This document shows positions 7,913 through 17,350 of a stretch of 54,394 nucleotides of DNA, piece after piece (position 1 is the stretch's first letter; the number at the start of each line of letters is the position of its first letter). The stretch is from positions 1-54,394 of the forward strand of contig NZ_BCYU01000027.1 in the NCBI RefSeq assembly GCF_001598355.1, in the 5' to 3' direction. The notes beneath the pieces were generated by a model that had not been told where the DNA came from, searched no databases, and worked only from the letters and a program-made list of their open reading frames with translations. Position numbers and translations under genes: made by a program. This DNA is from Sphingomonas asaccharolytica NBRC 15499 (lineage in GTDB: Bacteria; Pseudomonadota; Alphaproteobacteria; Sphingomonadales; Sphingomonadaceae).

Positions 7913-8770
7913 ATGGACAAGGTGCGCAAAGCGGTGTTTCCGATCGGCGGACTGGGGACGCGTTTCCTTCCCGCCACCAAGGCGATGCCCAAGGAAATGC
8001 TGCCGATCGTCGATCGCCCGCTGATCCAATACGCTATCGACGAAGCTCGCGAGGCGGGGATCGAGCAGTTCATCTTCGTGACGAGCCGCGGCAAGTCGCT
8101 GATCGAGGATCATTTCGATCATTCGTTCGAACTCGAAGAGACGATGGAGCGACGCGGCAAGTCGCTCGACGCGCTGGTCGACACGCGGTTCGCGCCGGGC
8201 GACATCGCCATCGTCCGTCAGCAGGAACCGCTTGGCCTCGGCCACGCCGTATGGTGCGCGCGGCGTCTAGTCGGGGACGAACCGTTCGCCGTGCTGCTAC
8301 CCGACGACCTGATGATCGGCCAGCCCGGCTGCCTGAAACAGATGATCGAAGCCTATGAGCAGGTCGGCGGCAACCTGATTTGCGCCGAGCAGGTGCCGCA
8401 CGATCGGACGCACAAATACGGCATCATCACGCCTGGCGCCGCCGATGGCACGCTGACCCAGGTTCGCGGCCTGGTGGAAAAGCCCGCGCCCGAGGAGGCG
8501 CCATCGAATCTGGCAGTGATCGGGCGCTATATCCTGCAACCGGCGATCATGGACATCCTGGCGCAGCAGGAAGAGGGCGCCGGTGGGGAAATCCAACTGA
8601 CCGACGCGATGGAGCACCTTATCGGCCGCCAACCGTTCCACGGCGTCACCTTCGCGGGCACGCGCTATGATTGCGGCGACAAGCACGGCTTCGTGAGCGC
8701 CACGATCGCGGTCGCGCTGTCGCGGCCGGACATGGCGTCGGCAGTTCGCGACTGTCTGGCCGGGGTTTGA
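7913..8770 (+). CDS. galU: UTP-glucose-1-phosphate uridylyltransferase
   Basis: A 285-residue enzyme that makes UDP-glucose from UTP and glucose-1-phosphate. The N-terminal nucleotidyltransferase signature GGLGTRFLPATKAMPKEMLP is intact, followed by VDRPLIQY, LGHAVWCAR, LLPDD and VEKP. The length is normal for GalU. The start at 7913 is preceded by AAAGGGA at 5 bases; a frame beginning 42 bases earlier lacks family similarity. It supplies the donor for the initiating transferase and, through Ugd at 26848-28206, UDP-glucuronate. Five bases separate it from the wzc-like gene, so the two are co-transcribed. Confidence 0.95.
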   Translation: MDKVRKAVFPIGGLGTRFLPATKAMPKEMLPIVDRPLIQYAIDEAREAGIEQFIFVTSRGKSLIEDHFDHSFELEETMERRGKSLDALVDTRFAPGDIAIVRQQEPLGLGHAVWCARRLVGDEPFAVLLPDDLMIGQPGCLKQMIEAYEQVGGNLICAEQVPHDRTHKYGIITPGAADGTLTQVRGLVEKPAPEEAPSNLAVIGRYILQPAIMDILAQQEEGAGGEIQLTDAMEHLIGRQPFHGVTFAGTRYDCGDKHGFVSATIAVALSRPDMASAVRDCLAGV

Positions 8771-8775
8771 ACCAT

Positions 8776-10974
8776 ATGGATGCAGCAACCCGGCCCCGCC
8801 TTCACCCGCGGCCGCTCGGCCCGGAATCGGACGTCGACGAATCGACATTGATCGATCTGCGGCGAATCGGCCGCATCCTCCGCCGGCGTGCGTTATTGAT
8901 CGCGATCATCCTGGTCTGCGCCGCGGTGATCGCGGTTATCGCTTATATGATGGTGCAGCGACGCTATGTCGCAACCGCGCAGGTGGCGCTCGAGCGAACC
9001 GCCGAAAAGGTGATCGCCGAGGATCAGGTGACGCCTACCGTCGATCCCGATTCGGCGGCAGTCGATACCGAAGTCCAGGCGTTGCAATCGCCTGCGCTGA
9101 TTGGCCGGGTGGTCGATACGCTGCGGCTCGATCGCAATCCCGATTTCAATGGCCATATGGCGCTCTCGACGGCCGCGAACGCGAAGCCTGACCCGCTCGC
9201 GCGTGCTCGTGCGATCGGAAATGTGTTCGGCAATTTGACGATCAAGCGCGATGGTTTGTCCTACGCGATCAGCATCTCGTTTGAAGCAACCTCGCCGGTG
9301 CTCGCCGCGCAGGTCGTGAACACGCTGGCGCAGACCTATGTCTCGGGTCAGGTCGATACCAAGTCCGGCGCGACCAAGCGCGCCAGCCAATTCCTCGAAG
9401 GGCGGTTGCAGGAAATGCGCGGCCAGGTGCTGACGGCGGAAAAGGCAGTCGCCGATTTCCGTGCAGCGAACAACCTTTTCGCGGTGTCGAACCAGAGTGC
9501 GACAAGCCAGTCGACCAGCCAGGAAGCCTTGTCCAACCTTTCCACTCAGCTCGCGCAGGCGCAGGCTGAAAGCGCCGCCGCGCAAGCGCGTCTGTCGACT
9601 GCTCGCGCGCAACTCGCGCGCGGAAAAAGCGGCGACGAACTTGGCGAGTCGCTGGATTCGCCCGTCATCAGTGCGCTTCGCGGGCAACGCGCCGAGATCG
9701 GCCGCGACGTTGCCAGCCTCGAAAAGCGATATGGCCCGCTTCATCCCGATCTCCAGCGGGCGCAGCGGGCGATGGCGAATACCGACGCGCAGATCGCCGC
9801 CGAGGTCAGCCGCATCGTCGCCAATACCTCGATCCAGGCCAATATCGCCAGCCAGCGTGCCGCTTCGCTCCAGGGATCGATCAACCGCGCCGAAGGTAAA
9901 TTGGCAGCGGACAACAATGCCACGGTGAGGCTGAACGAACTGGAGCGCAACGCCGATTCGGCGCGCACGCTCTACCGCTCGTTCCTCGACCGCTATCGCC
10001 AGACGATCGCGCAGGCAGGCCTCGAACAGAGCGACAGTTATATCGTCGCCGCGGCGCGCGTCCCGGGGTCGCCGAGCGCGCCCAATTTGCTGATCTTCGG
10101 CGCGGCGGGATTGGTCGGCGGGCTCGGTATCGCGACGTTGGTCGTGCTGCTGCTTCAGCTGCTCGAGCGCGGCGTCGAGACAAGCGAAGCGATCGAGCGG
10201 AAGCTCGGGTTGCCGGCGCTGGCGTCGATCCCCGACGCGGCGACGCTGCCGGAATATAAAAAGAAGGGACTCCCCGCGCCGCCGATGGAGCTCGTCGTGC
10301 AACGGCCGCAATCATTGTTGGCCGAGGCTTTTCGCTCGCTCAGAACATCGATCTCGTTCGCGCTTCCCCATCAGAAGCACCGCATCATTGCGATCGCCTC
10401 TTCGGTACCGGGCGAAGGCAAGACGACGACCGCGATCTGCCTGGCGCGATCGGCCGCCGCTGCAGGCGTGAAGACGCTGCTAGTCGATTGCGACCCGCGC
10501 CGCCGGGCGACGAGCCGGCAGTTCGGCGGCAATGTGAAGGTTGGGCTCAACGAGCTGCTGCGGGGGAGCGCGTCGCTCGATCAGGTCCTGGTCCAGGATC
10601 AGGCGACCGGCGCCTGGCTGCTGCCGCAGCGGGTCGATGCCGACGACCTGACCCTGACCGAGGGCGGCCGCTTCGCAGCGCTGCTGACGCAGTTGCGCGA
10701 ACGGTTTGATCTGATCCTGCTCGACACGGCGCCGCTGCTGGCGATCGACGAGGCGCGCGTCGTCGCCAGCATGGCCGATGGCGTCGTGTTCTTGCTGCGT
10801 TGGCGCAAAACCGCCGCGAAGGCCGCGGAAATCGCCCTCGATCGGCTCGCCGATGTCGACGCGAACGTGATCGGCGTCGCACTGACTCAGGTCAATGTGG
10901 TCGAGCAGGCCCGCGCCGGGTTCGGCGACGCCGGCTATTACTACAAGGACGTTGAAAGCTACCACACAGCCTGA
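8776..10974 (+). CDS. Wzc/ExoP-like polysaccharide co-polymerase and tyrosine autokinase
   Basis: A 732-residue fusion of a chain-length-determinant domain and a BY-kinase. Membrane segments lie at about 39-60 and 436-463, with a long coiled-coil periplasmic loop between. The cytoplasmic kinase has Walker A (PGEGKTT, K549), Walker A' (VDCDP, D571 and D573) and Walker B (LILLDTAP, D650). The C-terminus carries a tyrosine cluster (GYYYKDVESY) for autophosphorylation. It controls polymer length and couples Wzy polymerisation to Wza export. Sphingan loci usually encode these halves as separate proteins; here they are one. ATG 8776 follows the galU stop by 5 bases. Confidence 0.93.
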   Translation: MDAATRPRLHPRPLGPESDVDESTLIDLRRIGRILRRRALLIAIILVCAAVIAVIAYMMVQRRYVATAQVALERTAEKVIAEDQVTPTVDPDSAAVDTEVQALQSPALIGRVVDTLRLDRNPDFNGHMALSTAANAKPDPLARARAIGNVFGNLTIKRDGLSYAISISFEATSPVLAAQVVNTLAQTYVSGQVDTKSGATKRASQFLEGRLQEMRGQVLTAEKAVADFRAANNLFAVSNQSATSQSTSQEALSNLSTQLAQAQAESAAAQARLSTARAQLARGKSGDELGESLDSPVISALRGQRAEIGRDVASLEKRYGPLHPDLQRAQRAMANTDAQIAAEVSRIVANTSIQANIASQRAASLQGSINRAEGKLAADNNATVRLNELERNADSARTLYRSFLDRYRQTIAQAGLEQSDSYIVAAARVPGSPSAPNLLIFGAAGLVGGLGIATLVVLLLQLLERGVETSEAIERKLGLPALASIPDAATLPEYKKKGLPAPPMELVVQRPQSLLAEAFRSLRTSISFALPHQKHRIIAIASSVPGEGKTTTAICLARSAAAAGVKTLLVDCDPRRRATSRQFGGNVKVGLNELLRGSASLDQVLVQDQATGAWLLPQRVDADDLTLTEGGRFAALLTQLRERFDLILLDTAPLLAIDEARVVASMADGVVFLLRWRKTAAKAAEIALDRLADVDANVIGVALTQVNVVEQARAGFGDAGYYYKDVESYHTA

Positions 10975-10986
10975 ACGAGCAGTGAC

Positions 10987-12345
10987 GTGAACGAAGCCTC
11001 CAGTTTCGGCCCGTCCTTCGGGCTGCAGATCCTCGTTCCCGTCACGATGCTCCTGCTCGTGCCGCTCGCCATCGCCTATGTGCGGTCGGGCAGCGCCGCG
11101 GCGCGTTTCGTGCTGGTCGCGCTGTGGCTGCGCTATATCGCCGGCGCCTATCATCTCTGGATGTTTCGCCCCATCGCCGCGGGTTTTTCCGGCAATGCGA
11201 TCGTGTCGATTGCAACCACCGGCATCGGGCTGCTGTTCGTGGTCCGCTTCGCCAATCTGGCGATTCGCTGGCTGGTGCCCGTTTATCTGATGATGGCGCT
11301 CGTGCTGGTCAGCGCGATCCTCAATCATGATCCCAGCGGCGCGATCAACGCGGTCGTCAAATATCTCTATTTCGCCGTCATCGCGCTGGCGGTGCTCCAG
11401 GCGCATCGGCGCGATCCCGAGGGGCATTTCATCGGCTGGTTGATGGTCGCTTTCCTGCCGCTGACCGTGTTCCAGTTTCTGTCGGTCGTGCTCCATTTGC
11501 CCAAGGGGTCCGAACTCGACGGCGGCCTGGTATGGATCGGCGGCTATAATCATGAGGCGGCCTTCTCGGTCGCGCTGGTGGCGGGGTTCGTCGTCGGGTG
11601 CTTCGCCCGCGCCGCGCATCCCCTTCCCCGGGTGATTTTCCTGCTGGCGATGCTCGTCGGCATCCAGCTCGCGGGGTATCGCACCGCTATCTTCGCGATG
11701 GGGCCGCTGGCGGTGGCGACGTTGTGGATCGGCATCACCACCAGCGTCCGGCGCGACCAGCGTCCCTTCATGGCGGGAGTCGGCGCCGCGCTCGCCGTGC
11801 TCCTGGTCGGGGTCGCGGTCGTCTTCTACGCTGATAAGTTCGCCGACATCGCGACTATCGCTGCCAATCCTGGCGCGCTGATCAAGCCCCCGAGCGAGTT
11901 TACCTGGGCCGACAAGCAGGTGTTGTCGGCACGCGCCTATATCTGGAGCAGCTATATCTACGCCTGGAAGGCGGGCGGTCCGATCCAGCATCTGTTCGGG
12001 TTCGGGCCGGAGAGCTGGGAGGGATTGTTCAAGGTCTATCCGCACAACACTTTGGTAGCGACGGTATACGAACTCGGACTCGTCGGCGTGCTCGGCATGC
12101 TCTCGTTATGGCTGACGATGCTGTGGGTGGCGATAAATGCGAAGGGCGAGCGCCTGATGCTGATCGCGGCGCACGCGTCGTTCCTGCTGCTCAACATGGC
12201 GACGATGCCATTCTGGCAGCTCGAAGGGCTCGGTCTCTACGGATTCCTGTGCGGCTACACGATGTACCGTGCCCGCGCTTTGGCGTCGCCGCGGCGCGAA
12301 GCTATCGCCGTTCGATCAGCGGATTGGCGCCCGGCACCATCCTGA
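10987..12345 (+). CDS. Wzy-like O-antigen/exopolysaccharide polymerase
   Basis: A 452-residue polytopic membrane protein with around ten to twelve hydrophobic segments and a larger loop at about 285-345, the pattern of the O-antigen ligase/polymerase family. Motifs such as GYNHEAAF and GYRTAIF in mid-protein and GPESWEG/PHNTLV before the last helices fit the family. It would polymerise lipid-linked repeat units on the periplasmic face. The start is GTG at 10987, 12 bases after the wzc-like stop, with only a weak ribosome site. Its last 44 bases overlap the end of the convergent methyltransferase gene. Confidence 0.85.
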   Translation: MNEASSFGPSFGLQILVPVTMLLLVPLAIAYVRSGSAAARFVLVALWLRYIAGAYHLWMFRPIAAGFSGNAIVSIATTGIGLLFVVRFANLAIRWLVPVYLMMALVLVSAILNHDPSGAINAVVKYLYFAVIALAVLQAHRRDPEGHFIGWLMVAFLPLTVFQFLSVVLHLPKGSELDGGLVWIGGYNHEAAFSVALVAGFVVGCFARAAHPLPRVIFLLAMLVGIQLAGYRTAIFAMGPLAVATLWIGITTSVRRDQRPFMAGVGAALAVLLVGVAVVFYADKFADIATIAANPGALIKPPSEFTWADKQVLSARAYIWSSYIYAWKAGGPIQHLFGFGPESWEGLFKVYPHNTLVATVYELGLVGVLGMLSLWLTMLWVAINAKGERLMLIAAHASFLLLNMATMPFWQLEGLGLYGFLCGYTMYRARALASPRREAIAVRSADWRPAPS

Positions 12346-13009
12346 AGCCGGGATTCTGCTCGAGAAAGGTGTCCACGGCAGCGCGGCAGCCGGGATAATC
12401 GTGATAATCGTCGATCACGATCACGCCATGCTCCGACAGTTTCGGCGCGACGGCATTGAGGCAATAGAGCACCGGATCGTGCCAATCGCAGTCGATATGC
12501 GCGAAGGCGACGCGCTCGACGTCGAGCGTGGGCCAGGTCTCCTCGAACAGGCCCTTTACCAACCGGATCTGGCGACCGTCGACCGGTGCACCGACGCTGG
12601 CGAGAACCTGGCCGACATGATCGAGCAGATCGTCGCGATAGCCGTAATAGACGTCGCCGCCGATTCCGGTCGCCTCGCCGGCGGCGATCACGGCATAACG
12701 TTCGCGCGATTTGGCATCGTCATGCTCGGAGGTGGGCGGCGGAATGGTGGCGAAGACGTCCAGGCCGACGAAGCGCGCATCGGCGCGACGCGCGGCCTGG
12801 GCGATCAACGCGGCGGTCCCGCCGAGCGCGACGCCGAATTCGAGATAGTCGCCCGCGACGCGGCGCTGCTCGAGCCGGCGCAGCGCCGTCTCGATCCGGA
12901 CGAGCTTGACCGGGCGCAGATAAGTCAGCCCGTCGCGCCGCATGAGTTTCGCGACCGGGCTGAGGCGCAACAGCATCCAGCGGCGGACGATGCGGCTACG
13001 AAGCGACAT
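12302..13009 (-). CDS. TylF/MycF-type methyltransferase
   Basis: A 235-residue protein of the macrocin O-methyltransferase (TylF) family. YLEFGVALGG is the SAM-binding loop, and HIDCDWHD plus VIDDYHDYPG provide the acidic metal-binding residues of this Mg-dependent group. In a polysaccharide locus it could methylate a sugar hydroxyl, on a nucleotide sugar or on the lipid-linked unit. The ATG at 13009 overlaps the end of the pyruvyl-transferase-like gene by 14 bases, indicating coupling. It is the last gene of the minus-strand unit starting at 16262, and its 3' end runs 44 bases into the polymerase gene. Confidence 0.82.
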   Translation of the reverse strand: MSLRSRIVRRWMLLRLSPVAKLMRRDGLTYLRPVKLVRIETALRRLEQRRVAGDYLEFGVALGGTAALIAQAARRADARFVGLDVFATIPPPTSEHDDAKSRERYAVIAAGEATGIGGDVYYGYRDDLLDHVGQVLASVGAPVDGRQIRLVKGLFEETWPTLDVERVAFAHIDCDWHDPVLYCLNAVAPKLSEHGVIVIDDYHDYPGCRAAVDTFLEQNPGFRMVPGANPLIERR

Positions 13010-14009
13010 GGCGCATTTCCTTCTTGGTGGTCGCGGCAAGCGCCAGGTCGATCGCGGTCTCGCGCGAGGTCGCGCGCGACAGGCCGGCATAATCGGCGGT
13101 CCATTGATCGGCGAACCCGGCGACCTTGCCGTAACTGTTGTCGAGCAGCACGTGCGGAATATCGAGCAGGAGCGAGAGGATGTGCGCGTGGAGCCGGTCG
13201 GTCACGACGGTTTCGCCTTGGGCCAGCATCGCCAGCCCGCGTTTGACTCGCCATTCGGCAAGCACGCGCTGGCGTAACAGCCGTCGCGCCTGCGGATCGC
13301 GGACCAAGAGCCGGCGGAGCTTCAGTGTCGCCCGAATCCGGTCCCTCGCCCCCTTATCCTCCTCGAGCCAGTCGTCGGCGATCACGCCCGCCGGCGGCTC
13401 GGCATCGGCACCGTTGGCGCGTTCATGGTCGGTGCGCAGCAGCGCGAATACCGACGCCACGGCGGGTGCGGGCCGAGGTAACCGGCCGAGCATCAGCGCG
13501 GCATCCGGGCACAGCTCGACCGTGCAATCGAAGCGCGCGCGGGCGAAGGCCAGCGATTTCGCGTCGCGGACGAGCAATGTGAAGCGGCCGTGGTCGCGGA
13601 TCGCCGCGGCCATCTCGTCGGCGCGCTCGGGCGCGTCGTAATGGATCGATTGCGGCATCTGCACGATCGCGCGGTCGCGATGGCGCCGCAGCATCTGCAA
13701 CCGAAACGCCTCGTGCTTCGGCCAGAGCGTTCCGAAATTGCCGCCGCCATGGATCAGGATCGTGCCGTCGCCGATCGCCGCCACCATCGCGGCGTCGTCA
13801 TGGTCGCCCAGCGCGGAGACATAAACGGGCATCCGGCCGGCGCGCCGCAGATAGGCGATCTCGCCCAGCCAGATCGCAGAATCCCCGACATTGCTGTGAT
13901 CGGGAAAATCGACCAGCGCGAGCCTGCCCGGGGGCAAGATGCCGCCGAGCGTCGATGCGAAGCGATTGGCGAGGGTGGCGACGACCTGATCGGCGCTGAG
14001 CGGGGTCAA
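12996..14009 (-). CDS. Polysaccharide pyruvyl transferase-like protein
   Basis: A 337-residue member of the polysaccharide pyruvyl transferase family (GumL/ExoV/WcaK group): DFPDHSNVGDSAIWLGE near the N-terminus, HGGGNFGTLW, MPQSIHY, and TDRLHAHILSLLL near the C-terminus. Members add ketal-linked pyruvate from phosphoenolpyruvate to a sugar, giving negative charge. The start is taken as TTG at 14009, which overlaps the flippase stop as TTGA and has GAGAAAGG 7 bases upstream; an ATG further up lies inside the flippase gene. A pyruvylated, acidic repeat unit is the direct prediction. Confidence 0.87.
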   Translation of the reverse strand: MTPLSADQVVATLANRFASTLGGILPPGRLALVDFPDHSNVGDSAIWLGEIAYLRRAGRMPVYVSALGDHDDAAMVAAIGDGTILIHGGGNFGTLWPKHEAFRLQMLRRHRDRAIVQMPQSIHYDAPERADEMAAAIRDHGRFTLLVRDAKSLAFARARFDCTVELCPDAALMLGRLPRPAPAVASVFALLRTDHERANGADAEPPAGVIADDWLEEDKGARDRIRATLKLRRLLVRDPQARRLLRQRVLAEWRVKRGLAMLAQGETVVTDRLHAHILSLLLDIPHVLLDNSYGKVAGFADQWTADYAGLSRATSRETAIDLALAATTKKEMRHVAS

Positions 14010-15487
14010 ATGCGGGCCTTTCTCAAGCGGTAGGCGCGATCCAGGATCATCGTGCGCCATTCGGGTCCGACCGCGAGAAGCACCGCGGCGTAAAGCGCGA
14101 CGCCGAGCGGCACGAGCGTCGCGAGGGTCAGGAATTTGCTGATGCCGGCAGCCTCCAGGGCGCGCAGCCCGACGAACAGCGCGACCCCCATGATGGTCGA
14201 GGCGGCCAGCGGCGCCCGCACTGCCGCGAGCGTCGTCCCGGGTCCGATCCCCGATATGCGGTGCAGCAGCCAGACCTGAAGCGGCAGCGTGACATAGGCG
14301 CGCGCCACATAGGAAATTGCCACCGCGAACAGGCCGTAAGGCAGCGACAGCAAGGTCAGGACGATGCCGAGCACGAGTTGCGCCGTGGACAGCATGATCA
14401 GGCTCCGCCCAGCGCCAAGCGCGGACAGCGACGGCGAGGCGAAGAAGTTGAGCGTGAAGGGCAGCGCCATGAAGGCGAAAATCTGCGCCAGAGCGCCGGC
14501 ATCGGCCCATTTCGCGCCGAACACGAACGGCACCGCGATCGGCGCCAGCGCGCCGAAGCCGACCAGTGCGGGAAAGGAAATCGCGGCGGCCCGCCCGATC
14601 ATCCAGCGATAGGCGCGGGCGAGTTCGACGGTGTCATCCTTCACCCGCGCCAGCGTTTGCGTCGCGACCGTGGTGAAGGGCTGGATCGCGCCGCGAGCGA
14701 TCAGCTCCACGGTGCGCCAAGCGGTCCGGTAGACGCCGACGGCAGCTAGGCCGATCCCCGCACCGATCGCCATCTCCTGGACGCGGACGGTCGCCAGGAA
14801 GATCAGCTGGACATAGATCAGGCTGGCATTGAGCATCAGATTGCCGCGCAGGATCGGCCATTCGAACCGCCATCCCGGAGTCCAGTCATAGGATTGGCGT
14901 GACAGAACGACGCCGACCGCTTCGGTCACCAGACGCTGGATCACCAGCGCCCACAGACCGAGCCCGTAAAAGGCGGCAAGCACGGCGGCCCCGCCGCCGA
15001 TCACGCCGCCGACCACCGAGCGCAGCGCAGTTGTGCGATGCCCGAATTCGCGCAGGCGCAGCGCCATGTGGGTCACGCCGAACGAGGCTAGGGGGAGGAC
15101 AAGACTCTGCACCGCGAGCGGCAGCGCGATGCCGGGCGCCCCCATCAACTCGGCGATTGGGCGCGACAGCAGGATGATGGCCCCGCAAGACAGCAAGGAG
15201 AAAGCCTGTTGCGAGCGGTAGATCGTGTCGAGGAACGCCGGGGTCAGCTCGCGCCGTCGAGCGACCGTCTGGAGCAGGCCGGCGGTCGATATGATCCGGA
15301 ACGCCTCGGACGTGACCGCGACGACCGCGAACGCACCGACTTCGGCGCGCGACAGCAATCGTGCCAGCATCACGAAAACGATGAACGACAGCACCTGGTC
15401 GGACAGGAAACGCACCAGCGTCCAGCCGACCGAGCTCTTGCTCCGTTTCCGGAGCTCGGTGTCGAAACGGGCCTGATCAATATCCAA
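14006..15487 (-). CDS. Wzx-like lipid-linked oligosaccharide flippase
   Basis: A 493-residue membrane protein with about twelve to fourteen hydrophobic helices and the opening pattern of polysaccharide flippases (GWTLVRFLSDQVLSFIVFVM, LARLLSRAEVGAFA). It would move undecaprenyl-linked repeat units across the inner membrane for Wzy. The start is a TTG at 15487 overlapping the preceding GT25 gene by 11 bases, with GGCGAGG about 8 bases upstream. It is the second gene in the minus-strand unit GT25, flippase, pyruvyl transferase, methyltransferase. Confidence 0.9.
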   Translation of the reverse strand: MDIDQARFDTELRKRSKSSVGWTLVRFLSDQVLSFIVFVMLARLLSRAEVGAFAVVAVTSEAFRIISTAGLLQTVARRRELTPAFLDTIYRSQQAFSLLSCGAIILLSRPIAELMGAPGIALPLAVQSLVLPLASFGVTHMALRLREFGHRTTALRSVVGGVIGGGAAVLAAFYGLGLWALVIQRLVTEAVGVVLSRQSYDWTPGWRFEWPILRGNLMLNASLIYVQLIFLATVRVQEMAIGAGIGLAAVGVYRTAWRTVELIARGAIQPFTTVATQTLARVKDDTVELARAYRWMIGRAAAISFPALVGFGALAPIAVPFVFGAKWADAGALAQIFAFMALPFTLNFFASPSLSALGAGRSLIMLSTAQLVLGIVLTLLSLPYGLFAVAISYVARAYVTLPLQVWLLHRISGIGPGTTLAAVRAPLAASTIMGVALFVGLRALEAAGISKFLTLATLVPLGVALYAAVLLAVGPEWRTMILDRAYRLRKARI

Positions 15488-16262
15488 GGAAGCGCCTCGC
15501 CTTCATCATCCGCATGCGGGTGCGTTCCAGCTGACGCCAGGCGCGCTGGCGCAGCGTGCGGAATGCGGGATCGTTCTTGCCTGCGAACCGCGCCGCGCCG
15601 ATCGCCGACGGCACGGTCGCTTCGAGGATCGGCGCCGGGAACAGCGCGAGGTTGCGAACCCCGTGCGCCCAGGATCGATCCATCGCGTCGTCGATCGGCC
15701 GGCGAATAATTCGGCACTCGTCGATGAACGCGCGCGCACCGGCCAGCGTGATGGCATAGCCCTGTGTGCCGTAGGCCGGGCCGATCAACTCGACCACGGT
15801 ACGCGAGTGCTGAAGGAAGTCGGTCGCGACGATCCGCTGAAAGGTCGGCCGCTTTGCGTAGAGCCGCAGGTAATCGAAACCACGCGCGGCGAGGTCCGTC
15901 TCCGCAAGGCGTTCGATATAGGCCCAGTCGATAATTGTATCGTCCTCCAGGACGATGGCCTGGGCGACGTCGCGCGCGACCATCTCTTCCCAGATCGAGA
16001 AATGGCTGGCGTAACAGCCGATCTCGCCGCGGGTCAGGATACGCCCTTTGTTACGCCGGATCGCCGCTTCGTCGATGGCAAGGCTGTCGGGGCGCTGGGT
16101 GCAAGCGTCGAAGAAACGCCATGACAGCGCGGTGTCGCGGGCGCGATCGGAGAATGCTGCGCGACGGTCGCCGGCGTCGGCCAGCGACACCACGAAGAGC
16201 TCGGTCCGCGGGGGCGTGCCGGAGGGCTTCCCTCGCTCAACATGGTCTGGGTCCGACACCAC
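15477..16262 (-). CDS. Glycosyltransferase family 25 protein
   Basis: A 261-residue protein with the GT25 pattern: VVSLADAGDRR near the N-terminus, GEIGCYASHFSIWEEMV in the middle and VLEDD as the acidic metal-binding motif, then TQGYAITLAGARAFI. GT25 enzymes usually transfer galactose or glucose in LPS and capsule synthesis. The start is uncertain: GTG codons at 16262 and 16259 are used without a clear ribosome site, and the first 20 residues look unlike the family. It opens the minus-strand unit that continues with the flippase. Confidence 0.85.
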   Translation of the reverse strand: MVSDPDHVERGKPSGTPPRTELFVVSLADAGDRRAAFSDRARDTALSWRFFDACTQRPDSLAIDEAAIRRNKGRILTRGEIGCYASHFSIWEEMVARDVAQAIVLEDDTIIDWAYIERLAETDLAARGFDYLRLYAKRPTFQRIVATDFLQHSRTVVELIGPAYGTQGYAITLAGARAFIDECRIIRRPIDDAMDRSWAHGVRNLALFPAPILEATVPSAIGAARFAGKNDPAFRTLRQRAWRQLERTRMRMMKARRFLGY

Positions 16263-16288
16263 ACACTAGGCAGAGATTATTTTGCAGT

Positions 16289-16308
16289 GCAGCGCAAGAC
16301 GGCGCTGC
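16289..16308. other. Hairpin in the 212-base divergent intergenic region
   Basis: GCAGCGC (16289-16295) pairs perfectly with GCGCTGC (16302-16308) around 6 bases. It lies between the divergent GT25 (minus) and GT2 (plus) genes, in the presumed leader of the GT25 transcript. No U-run follows on either strand, so it is more likely a leader structure or operator than a terminator. Confidence 0.35.
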
Positions 16309-16474
16309 GACGACCCGAGCGGCACGAGCGACGGACCCAAAGTCGCGTATCCAAGCTTCTCGCGTCGTCGGCATAATGGGGCATTTCGCCTTCGCAGGTG
16401 CAGCAAGACATTGACGCTGACCGCGCAGGGAGGGAGGCAGTGCCCATGCTTGACGTCAGACGAGGAGACGAGTC

Positions 16475-17350
16475 GTGACGCGTGTTGCGCTGAGCGTCAT
16501 CGTGCCGGTGTGGAACGGCGAAGCGGTGATCGCGCGCTGCCTCGACGCGCTTGCGCGCCAGACGGTCGATCGCGCGCGTTACGAGATCATCGTGGTGGAT
16601 AACGGATCGACCGATCGCACCGCGGAGATCGTGCGGGGCTATCCCGGCGTGACCCTGCTCGCCGAGCCAAGGCCGGGATCCTATGCCGCACGCAATATCG
16701 CGATCGCGCAGGCCGCGGCGCCGATCGTCGCGTTTACCGATGCCGATTGCGTGCCCGATACCGATTGGCTCGCCACCGCTTTGGCGGCGGCAGAGGCGAA
16801 TCCCGGATTCGGCGTCCTGGCGGGCAAGATCGATCTGTTCGAAGAGGGCGAATCCGGCGCACTAGTCTATGCCGACTATGAAAGGCTGTTCAGCTTTCCA
16901 CAGGCGCATGCGGCGCGAGGGAATTGCGCGACTGCCAACTGGATCAGCCGCGCAGAAGTGTTGCGGGCGCTGGGCGGGTTCGACGCCAGTCTGAAATCGG
17001 GCGGCGATCGCCAGATGGCGCTGCGGATCCGCGCCGCCGGCCACCCACTCATCTACGTCCCCGACATGATCGTGCGTCACCCGGTTCGAGCCGACCGCAG
17101 CGAATTGGTGCGCAAGCGCCGCCGGCTCAGCGGCGGTCGCTGGGATCGGACCAGCGCTACGCCCCGCCTGGCGCGAGTGCTGGGCGTCACCGCGGTCGAC
17201 ACCGTGCGCCGGTTACGCCGCGCAGCGATCTCGCGCGACCTGCCGCTCGGCCGGCGGCTGGCAGTGATGAAGCTGACGCTCGAGCTGGCCGGGGTCGCGA
17301 CGCGCGAATTCCTGCGGCTGGCGGGCGGACGCGAAGCGGCGCGCGACTGA
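16475..17350 (+). CDS. Glycosyltransferase family 2 protein
   Basis: A 291-residue GT-A fold enzyme: SVIVPVWNGE at the N-terminus, IVVDNGSTD, and the metal-binding DADC motif near residue 90, followed by GNCATANWISR and GGFD. It transfers one sugar onto the growing lipid-linked unit. The GTG start at 16475 has GAGGAG 8 bases upstream. It opens the plus-strand unit GT2, GT2, EEP protein, beta-barrel, and its stop overlaps the next start by one base (TGATG). Confidence 0.92.
   Translation: MTRVALSVIVPVWNGEAVIARCLDALARQTVDRARYEIIVVDNGSTDRTAEIVRGYPGVTLLAEPRPGSYAARNIAIAQAAAPIVAFTDADCVPDTDWLATALAAAEANPGFGVLAGKIDLFEEGESGALVYADYERLFSFPQAHAARGNCATANWISRAEVLRALGGFDASLKSGGDRQMALRIRAAGHPLIYVPDMIVRHPVRADRSELVRKRRRLSGGRWDRTSATPRLARVLGVTAVDTVRRLRRAAISRDLPLGRRLAVMKLTLELAGVATREFLRLAGGREAARD

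Noticed and set aside
8893..12045. Long minus-strand frames of about 470 and 520 codons opposite the wzc-like and wzy-like genes
   Set aside because: Low-complexity Arg/Asp/Gln/His-rich products without motifs, lying wholly over well-supported genes.
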